Shown in pieces: positions 58,851-64,000 of a DNA stretch of 64,000 nucleotides. The position numbers were made by a program, and so were the translations under genes. The stretch covers positions 1 to 64,000 of the forward strand of contig REAZ01000023.1 of NCBI GenBank assembly GCA_004294445.1, read 5' to 3'. The notes beneath the pieces were generated by a model. That model worked only from the letters and a program-made list of their open reading frames with translations, was not told where the DNA came from and did no database searches. This DNA comes from Cytophagales bacterium. GTDB taxonomy: Bacteria > Bacteroidota > Bacteroidia > Cytophagales > Thermoflexibacteraceae. Position 1 is the first letter of the stretch; every line of letters begins with the position of its first letter.

Positions 58851-58922
58851 GCCTATGTAGCTCAGTGGTAGAGCACTTCATTGGTAATGAAGAGGTCGTG
58901 AGTTCGATTCTCATCATCGGCT
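58851..58922 (+). tRNA. tRNA-Thr (anticodon GGT) with an acceptor-stem mismatch
   Basis: A 72-base cloverleaf with anticodon arm CTTCA-TTGGTAA-TGAAG. The acceptor is GCCTATG against CATCGGC: six pairs plus one T-C mismatch at the fourth pair. The other arms are regular. The CCA end is not encoded. Eight bases after tRNA-Gly. Confidence 0.93.
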
Positions 58923-59006
58923 CAATAATCCTAAGTGTGTAGCATAATGCTTGTCAAAAGCAAACTTTACTTAGAATTTTAAACAACATTATTTAGTTTT
59001 TCAAAA

Positions 59007-60194
59007 ATGGCAAAAGAAGTATTTGACCGCTCAAAACCCCACGTAAACGTTGGAACAATCGGTCACGTAGATCATGGCAAAACGACCTTAACTGCCGCTA
59101 TTACTATGGTATTAGCGAACAAAGGTTTGGCTGAAAAAAGGGATTTTTCTTCTATCGATAACGCTCCAGAAGAAAAAGAAAGAGGTATTACTATTAATAC
59201 TGCTCACGTAGAGTACCAAACAGTAAACAGGCACTATGCTCACGTAGATTGCCCTGGTCACGCCGATTATGTGAAGAACATGGTTACTGGTGCGGCTCAA
59301 ATGGACGGTGCTATTATCGTGGTTGCTGCTACTGACGGTCCTATGCCTCAAACTCGTGAACACATATTGTTGGCTCGCCAAGTAGGTGTACCTGCGCTTG
59401 TTGTGTTTATGAACAAAGTTGACATGGTTGATGACGCTGAGTTGTTAGACTTGGTTGAGATGGAAATGAGAGAGTTACTTTCTTACTACAAATTTGACGG
59501 CGATGCTATTCCTATTATCCGTGGCTCTGCTTTGGGTGGTTTGAACGGTGATGCAAAGTGGGTAAAAACAATCGAAGAGTTAATGGAAGCTGTAGATAAC
59601 TATATTCCTTTGCCTACTCGTTTGACTGACCTTCCTTTCTTGATGCCTGTAGAAGACGTATTCTCTATCACTGGTCGTGGCACTGTTGCTACTGGTCGTA
59701 TTGAAAGAGGTATCGTAAACTCTGGCGAAACAGTGGACATCTTAGGCATGGGTGCGCAGGGCTTAAAATCTGTAGTTACTGGTGTGGAAATGTTCCGTAA
59801 AATTTTGGATAGAGGAGAAGCTGGTGATAACGTAGGTCTATTACTAAGAGGTATCGACAAAGAGGCTATCCGTCGCGGTATGGTTATTTGTAAGCCAGGC
59901 TCAGTAAAGCCTCACACAGAATTCAAAGCTGAAATTTATGTTCTTTCGAAAGAAGAAGGTGGTCGTCATACTCCGTTCTTTAACGGTTATAACCCACAGT
60001 TCTACTTCAGAACTACTGACGTTACTGGTACTATCACTTTGCCTGCGGGCGTAGAAATGGTAATGCCTGGTGATAACATCACTATCAGTGTAAAACTACA
60101 AAAAGAGATTGCGATGGAGAAAGGTCTTCGTTTCGCTATCCGTGAAGGTGGTCGTACTGTAGGTGCTGGTCAGGTTACTGAAATCATTGCATAA
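59007..60194 (+). CDS. tuf: Elongation factor Tu
   Basis: Delivers aminoacyl-tRNA to the ribosome. It has 395 residues with G1 [10 protein letters not shown]2 [13 protein letters not shown]3 [13 protein letters not shown]4 NKVDMVDD. Codon choice is visibly biased (strong preference for GGT, GCT, GTA), as expected for a highly expressed gene. It lies 84 bases after tRNA-Thr, the conserved Tyr-Gly-Thr-tuf arrangement. The usual tRNA-Trp, secE, nusG and ribosomal genes do not follow; a terminator does. Confidence 0.99.
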   Translation: MAKEVFDRSKPHVNVGTIGHVDHGKTTLTAAITMVLANKGLAEKRDFSSIDNAPEEKERGITINTAHVEYQTVNRHYAHVDCPGHADYVKNMVTGAAQMDGAIIVVAATDGPMPQTREHILLARQVGVPALVVFMNKVDMVDDAELLDLVEMEMRELLSYYKFDGDAIPIIRGSALGGLNGDAKWVKTIEELMEAVDNYIPLPTRLTDLPFLMPVEDVFSITGRGTVATGRIERGIVNSGETVDILGMGAQGLKSVVTGVEMFRKILDRGEAGDNVGLLLRGIDKEAIRRGMVICKPGSVKPHTEFKAEIYVLSKEEGGRHTPFFNGYNPQFYFRTTDVTGTITLPAGVEMVMPGDNITISVKLQKEIAMEKGLRFAIREGGRTVGAGQVTEIIA

Positions 60195-60225
60195 TCTTAG
60201 CGTAATGCTAATTTAGATACAAAAC

Positions 60226-60259
60226 AAAAAAGTCATTCTTGAAAAAGAATGGCTTTTTT
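60226..60259. terminator. Bidirectional terminator between tuf and the XdhC gene
   Basis: A 15-base stem (60226-60240 with 60245-60259) with one G-T wobble on the plus strand, tetraloop GAAA and flanking A/T tracts. Confidence 0.85.
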
Positions 60260-60283
60260 GTTTGTTAATATTTTCGCTTGTTA

Positions 60284-61414
60284 TTACAATATCCTTTCGT
60301 GAATAGAACCCTCGCGAACTTTCAGAAAATTGCCACCTCTTTTGGCAAAACGTGCTTGAATCTCTGCCAATACAGCAATAGCAATCTCTTCGGGAGTTTC
60401 CGCCCCAATATCCAAGCCAATGGGACTGTGAATTCTCTCCAATTGTTCCTCATTTAGCCCGCCTATCTCGCCAAGCATCTTATCAAAACGCTTTTTAGGT
60501 CCCAAAATACCAATGTAAGGCACTTCTGTTTTGAGCAATTCCTTCAGTACCGCCAAGTCAAACTTGTAGTTGTGCGAAATAAGCACCGCAGCCGTTTGCT
60601 CCCCAAATTTGAGTTTTTGGCTTACTGCATCCCTATGCACTTCGAGCATTTCATTGGCATCGGGAAAGCGTTTTGGCTGAAGGTGAGCTACGCAGTCATC
60701 AGCAAGCGTAATGTACCAACCAACTTCGTGCGCCATTTTTACCAAAGGCACAGAATCGTAACCCGCCCCAAACAGCACAAGATGCACCGCAGGCTTTAGC
60801 ACCTCTATAAAAACTTCCACTTCTTTTCCCTCTATAGTGAGAGAGCGGCTCTGGCTCCTACCTTCCTGCTTTATTTGTGGCAAAAGGGCAACTATCTGCT
60901 CGCTAAGCCCTGTATGAGAGATATAATTAGTAATTCGGTTATCTGCCTGCTGAAAAAGCCTTTCGCCTACCATCACACTATCGTTTTCAGAGGCAAAAAC
61001 AGTAGCGATTAGTTCCGTATTTCGCGCTGGTCTGGGCGTACCCAAAAAAGACTTGAGCAAATGAATATGGTGCAAATGGTCGGTTTCGCTTACAGGCTCT
61101 ATCAGTACATCTATGATGCCATTGCAACCCAGCCCCACGCCCAAACTTGTAGCGGACTGGTCTTCCATCGTATCATAGCGGACTACTTGCGGCTTGCCTT
61201 CGCTGATAATCTGTCGCGCTCGGCGGAGCGCATCACCCTCCAAACAGCCGCCGCTAATCGCGCCTGTCCACCTGCCGTCATCAGTCATCATCATGCGCGC
61301 GCCCGCCCGCCTATAGGCAGACCCCTGCACACGCACCACTGTAGCAAGGGCGGCTTTTCTTGTTTTGAAATCTACTTCCTCGTAAGCTGCTACTATTTTC
61401 TCCAATTCTTTCAT
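60284..61414 (-). CDS. XdhC/CoxI family protein (molybdenum hydroxylase maturation)
   Basis: Protein of 376 residues from the ATG at 61414 (the TTG 24 bases upstream is less likely). The N-terminal XdhC_CoxI domain has ALATVVRVQGSAYRRAGARM, SGGCLEGDA and the cysteine segment GLGCNGIIDVLIE. The C-terminal Rossmann domain has LFGAGYDSVPLVKMAHEVGW and SPIGLDIGAETPEEIAIAVLAE. These proteins help insert sulfurated molybdenum cofactor into xanthine dehydrogenase-type enzymes. No such enzyme gene is in the window. Confidence 0.9.
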   Translation of the reverse strand: MKELEKIVAAYEEVDFKTRKAALATVVRVQGSAYRRAGARMMMTDDGRWTGAISGGCLEGDALRRARQIISEGKPQVVRYDTMEDQSATSLGVGLGCNGIIDVLIEPVSETDHLHHIHLLKSFLGTPRPARNTELIATVFASENDSVMVGERLFQQADNRITNYISHTGLSEQIVALLPQIKQEGRSQSRSLTIEGKEVEVFIEVLKPAVHLVLFGAGYDSVPLVKMAHEVGWYITLADDCVAHLQPKRFPDANEMLEVHRDAVSQKLKFGEQTAAVLISHNYKFDLAVLKELLKTEVPYIGILGPKKRFDKMLGEIGGLNEEQLERIHSPIGLDIGAETPEEIAIAVLAEIQARFAKRGGNFLKVREGSIHERIL

Positions 61415-61600
61415 ATCTGTAAAATGAATTAAAACCAAAGATACAAAAGGGTTTGCTTTGATTGAAATTTTTTACGAGAAAATAAGTAGCAAAAATTGCC
61501 CAAAGAATTTTTAACATTTGAAAAGGAACTCTCTATCTTGCTAAAAAAAACAATTATACCCAATAACAACTCCGTGATTTTCCTTGCTTTTGCCATTCGA

Positions 61601-61677
61601 AGTTCGTTGAGAGAACACTCTCTACAAAGATGCCAAAATTCGTTAGGATTTTACTTTTGCGGGTGCGCCTGCTAATA
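61601..61677 (+). repeat. Dispersed intergenic repeat, copy A
   Basis: Begins AGTTCGTTGAGAGAACACTC and ends GCTAATA. It aligns over its whole length with copy B (61815-61891) with scattered substitutions and small indels. GAGAG/CTCTC near its start can form a hairpin. Confidence 0.85.
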
Positions 61678-61766
61678 GTTGCAAAAGAGGGAAATGCCTT
61701 ATTACTTTTATAAAAATGCCTTCAGGCATAATATATTTGTAGAAAATGCAGACCAAGCCGCAAAAA

Positions 61767-61810
61767 AACGCCTTTAGGCGTGAAATATAGGTGTCACGCC
61801 TAAAGGCGTT
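61767..61810. repeat. Perfect 15-base inverted repeat with self-palindromic arms
   Basis: AACGCCTTTAGGCGT (61767-61781) pairs with ACGCCTAAAGGCGTT (61796-61810) across a 14-base loop. Each arm is itself a palindrome (ACGCCT/AGGCGT). A related short hairpin TGCCTTCAGGCA lies just upstream (about 61717-61728). Confidence 0.85.
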
Positions 61811-61814
61811 TGTG

Positions 61815-61891
61815 AGTTCGTTGAGAGGACATTCTCTACAAAGATGCCAATCCTAACGGATTTTGCCTTTGCGGGTGCGCTTGCGCTAATA
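61815..61891 (+). repeat. Dispersed intergenic repeat, copy B
   Basis: Begins AGTTCGTTGAGAGGACATTC; direct repeat of 61601-61677 in the same orientation. The two copies bracket the palindromic hairpin. Confidence 0.85.
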
Positions 61892-61922
61892 TTTGAAAGA
61901 AAAAGTACAAACTTCTTAATAA

Positions 61923-62528
61923 CTACAAACTTAAAGTTATTTCATTAGATTTTTCTATGATAGCAATAATGTCAATGGGCAAATCAGATATTTTACTAAA
62001 TATCATTTCTTTTCTTCTTGTGGTATTCTCTGCTTTTATTTCTATTGTAAATATTGCACTAATGTTAAATACATTATTACGTAAGTAAATTTTTTTTGAA
62101 ATACCAGATAACGAATTGTTCGGATTGATTTCTAAAAAGAAATTATTTAGTAAAAGTTCCAAATTCTGAAAATCAATTTTTTCAAGATATTTTTCCTTTG
62201 CTAAAACTAATTCATCTACACCATCTATCTTTATTTTAATTTCCTCACCAATATCCAATTTTTTTGAATACCATTGAGGTATATTCTCAATGGTATTGTA
62301 CTGATGTTGCTGATTAACTTTAATTATATTTTTATCATCATGATTTTCTTTATAATATAATTGAAAATCAATGATATAGTTATTTCCTGCTTTTTTTATT
62401 ACTAACCTTACAGCATTACCCAAATTGGGTTTACGTTGTTCAATAGCAAATTTATTGAGTAAATACTCAAGTTGATAAAATTCAATAGAATGAATTTTAA
62501 AAAAATCGTCAAGGATTTTTTTTAACAT
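61923..62528 (-). CDS. Hypothetical protein of the AT-rich accessory block
   Basis: A 201-residue soluble protein, rich in Ile, Lys and Asn, with no signal peptide or membrane segment. A beta-rich pattern such as AVRLVIKKAGNNYIIDFQLYY is visible. I recognise no family. It is the last gene of a minus-strand run that includes two small membrane proteins and an AAA+ ATPase. Confidence 0.65.
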   Translation of the reverse strand: MLKKILDDFFKIHSIEFYQLEYLLNKFAIEQRKPNLGNAVRLVIKKAGNNYIIDFQLYYKENHDDKNIIKVNQQHQYNTIENIPQWYSKKLDIGEEIKIKIDGVDELVLAKEKYLEKIDFQNLELLLNNFFLEINPNNSLSGISKKIYLRNNVFNISAIFTIEIKAENTTRRKEMIFSKISDLPIDIIAIIEKSNEITLSL

Positions 62529-62540
62529 AATAGAAGATTT

Positions 62541-62714
62541 TTATGATTTCATGACTTTAAATCCCGTAACTGTAACTATGATACCCACAATGAAAAAAAG
62601 CCAGCCTATGACTTTAACATCACCATCAGCATCAGAGCTACTGATAATATTAAATCCATAAAAAGCAGCGAACACACCCAAAAGAAGTGTAACAATTCCA
62701 AATAAATTTTTCAT
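62541..62714 (-). CDS. Small two-TM membrane protein, 57 residues
   Basis: A short complete frame from ATG (62714) to TAA (62541). Two hydrophobic segments, MKNLFGIVTLLLGVFAAFYG and VIGWLFFIVGIIVTVTGFKV, are joined by an acidic loop (SSSDADGD). Position, orientation and spacing fit an operon with its neighbours. Confidence 0.6.
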   Translation of the reverse strand: MKNLFGIVTLLLGVFAAFYGFNIISSSDADGDVKVIGWLFFIVGIIVTVTGFKVMKS

Positions 62715-62811
62715 TTTTATCTTAAATTTTGAAATGATTAGATCAATAAGTATCTAAATCAAGTTTTTATTGGTTTAGATACTGTAAGTATGTTATTTAA
62801 AATTGTATGTA

Positions 62812-63117
62812 TTACCACCAAGAACTGCTGTTATAGTTTGCTATTTCTATAGGTGTTTTTTCTGGTTTTCTGTTAATCTGACGCAAAACATCCGCATCTA
62901 TTTGGCCTTCTGGTATTGTAGAAATATGTTGTACATTATTTCCGTTCTTTTTTCCTGATGCTACGACATAATATTCTCTGAACTTACGATAAATATAAAC
63001 TGTCACAGCCCCTACTGCAAGGTAAGTCATGACATTTTTTGCCCATTCCTTGATTACATCCCAAAAATAAACAACACCTCCGATTAGTGCAATGATTGCT
63101 GCAATTGTAAGAACCAT
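62812..63117 (-). CDS. Small membrane protein of unknown function
   Basis: A 101-residue protein with two N-terminal hydrophobic segments (about 2-20 and 30-45, YLAVGAVTVYIY) and a soluble polar C-terminal half ending NYNSSSWW. No family recognised. It lies 29 bases after the AAA+ gene on the same strand, so probably in one transcript. Confidence 0.65.
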   Translation of the reverse strand: MVLTIAAIIALIGGVVYFWDVIKEWAKNVMTYLAVGAVTVYIYRKFREYYVVASGKKNGNNVQHISTIPEGQIDADVLRQINRKPEKTPIEIANYNSSSWW

Positions 63118-63146
63118 TTGATTAAAATTTAAAGTTTTATATTAAT

Positions 63147-64000
63147 TTATTTATCATTAAAAACAATAGTTTGTTTTGTTGGTAAAGACATTTTTTTGGC
63201 TAATTGGTAATTCTCTATTTCTTGTTGAACTACCTCATTTGTAAGTTCTTTAATGCTTTCAACAGCTAATTTTATTATCAGTTTAAATGCAATATTTTTT
63301 ATATCGCCGCCTGATAAACCTTCTGATATTTCGGCAATCCAATCATAAGTTGTTGATTTGGGTATAGATTTATCTAAATGATATTCCCAAATTTGTACTC
63401 TTGAATCTCTATTAGGCAATTCAAAGCCTATGTGAAATAAAATTCTTCTAAAAAATGCTTGGTCATAATTTTCAAAAAAATTGGTTGCAAAAATAACTAC
63501 CACATTTTTTCTATCTAAAAGATTTAATAAATGAGATTTTGCTTGGTTAATACTATGGTCGGTTGCTTGGGTTACATTTGCTACTCTTTTACCCAACACA
63601 GCATCAGCTTCATCAAAAAATAGAATGAAACCTTCTTTTTCTGCTTTATCAAATAATTTAGTCAGATTTTTTTGGGTTTCTCCATGAAACATTCCTTCAA
63701 TCTGAGAATAATCAACATGAATTATTTTACTACTAAGTTCTTTTGCAATAGCCTCTGCTGTTATTGACTTTCCCGTTCCCGATACACCAAAAAAATTTAT
63801 TGCAATAGTTAGGTTATCGCTTTTTACAAATTTTTTTACATTGTACTTTTCTAATATTATCTCTTTCTTTTTGCAAAATGCAATGACTTCTTTTAATGAA
63901 GTCTTTATAGAAGAAGACAAAATAATATCATCTAAATTCCATTTAGGTTCAACTGCTAAAAACTGGCTATCATCTTGCTTTTTTTCTTTTTTATCTTCAT
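63147..64000 (-). CDS. AAA+ ATPase, N-terminus beyond window edge
   Basis: The frame is open to the last base, so the start lies outside. At least 284 residues are inside. A Lys/Asp/Glu-rich linker and PKWNLDDIIL precede the ATPase core: Walker A FGVSGTGKSITAEA, Walker B FILFFDEADAVLGKR, NVTQATDHSINQAKSH, then sensor-1 VVVIFATNFFENYDQAF with arginines FRRI. This subtype also occurs beside contractile-injection and other phage-like secretion clusters, but no such gene is visible here. It is the first gene of the accessory run in this window. Confidence 0.85.
   Translation of the reverse strand, partial: EDKKEKKQDDSQFLAVEPKWNLDDIILSSSIKTSLKEVIAFCKKKEIILEKYNVKKFVKSDNLTIAINFFGVSGTGKSITAEAIAKELSSKIIHVDYSQIEGMFHGETQKNLTKLFDKAEKEGFILFFDEADAVLGKRVANVTQATDHSINQAKSHLLNLLDRKNVVVIFATNFFENYDQAFFRRILFHIGFELPNRDSRVQIWEYHLDKSIPKSTTYDWIAEISEGLSGGDIKNIAFKLIIKLAVESIKELTNEVVQQEIENYQLAKKMSLPTKQTIVFNDK

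Larger units (their letters stand above)
61415..61922. other. Gene-free region with palindromic repeat cluster
   Basis: No coding frame of note. It contains two 77-base copies of one repeat and, between them, a strong palindromic hairpin (itemised separately). It marks the boundary between the conserved XdhC gene and the AT-rich block to the right. Confidence 0.75.

Overview
The window reads as chromosome of a gliding Bacteroidota, most likely of the order Cytophagales. It is AT-rich. Several promoters fit the Bacteroidota pattern TTTG-N18/20-TAnnTTTG, with the clearest ahead of the tRNA-Thr at 31191. It carries gliding and type IX secretion genes (gldD, gldE, a PorP/SprF protein), many secreted proteins with 7TM/SpoIIE, OmpA-PD40, BNR, DUF2911, DUF2141 or DUF2723 architecture, and a zinc-ligand-free type B ribosomal protein L31. 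I cannot name the species.

Layout. 1-1932: C-terminally truncated 7TM-SpoIIE phosphatase (minus). 2215-6645: P-type Mg2+ ATPase and lepA. 6671-9151: ssb-gldE-gldD block (minus). 9270-11327: thrC and a LytTR response regulator (minus). 11469-12134: stand-alone ParA. 12188-14436: rpmE, dnaJ, grpE (minus), with a sigma-54-like site before grpE. 14740-17589: large PHP-plus-SMC-like ATPase (TrlF type), an accessory gene set between housekeeping genes. 17740-25902: trpC, HNH nuclease, PAS-SpoIIE phosphatase, riboflavin synthase, RqcH-like NFACT protein, DEDDh exonuclease, DadA-like oxidase, alpha/beta hydrolase. 26065-28677: ATPase with two similar N-terminal beta domains and two CbbX-type AAA+ modules. 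28697-31038: SDR, NUDIX, FAD oxidoreductase. 31191: tRNA-Thr. 31311-36098: GH43 protein, LolC/E-like permease, 4-TM protein, PorP/SprF. 36290-42455: DUF2911, gpsA, START-like/NAD(P)-binding pair, three unknown proteins. 42498-49419: pckA, DUF2141/TPR pair, DUF2723 protein. 49621-55294: OmpA-PD40 protein, BNR protein, crcB. 55547-58482: sugar-nucleotide epimerase and ABC exporter. 58671-60194: tRNA-Tyr, tRNA-Gly, tRNA-Thr, tuf. 60284-61414: XdhC. 61415-61922: palindromic repeat element. 61923-64000: strongly AT-rich accessory block ending in an AAA+ ATPase that runs off the window.

How it works together. Most of the window is core metabolism, translation and protein quality control (lepA, tuf, rpmE, dnaJ/grpE, RqcH-like protein) mixed with envelope and motility genes. 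Three places look accessory: the TrlF-type ATPase at 14.7-17.6 kb, the double-CbbX protein at 26-28.7 kb, and the right-hand block behind the repeat element. These are the best candidates for a poorly described system. The sequence alone does not prove a function for any of them.
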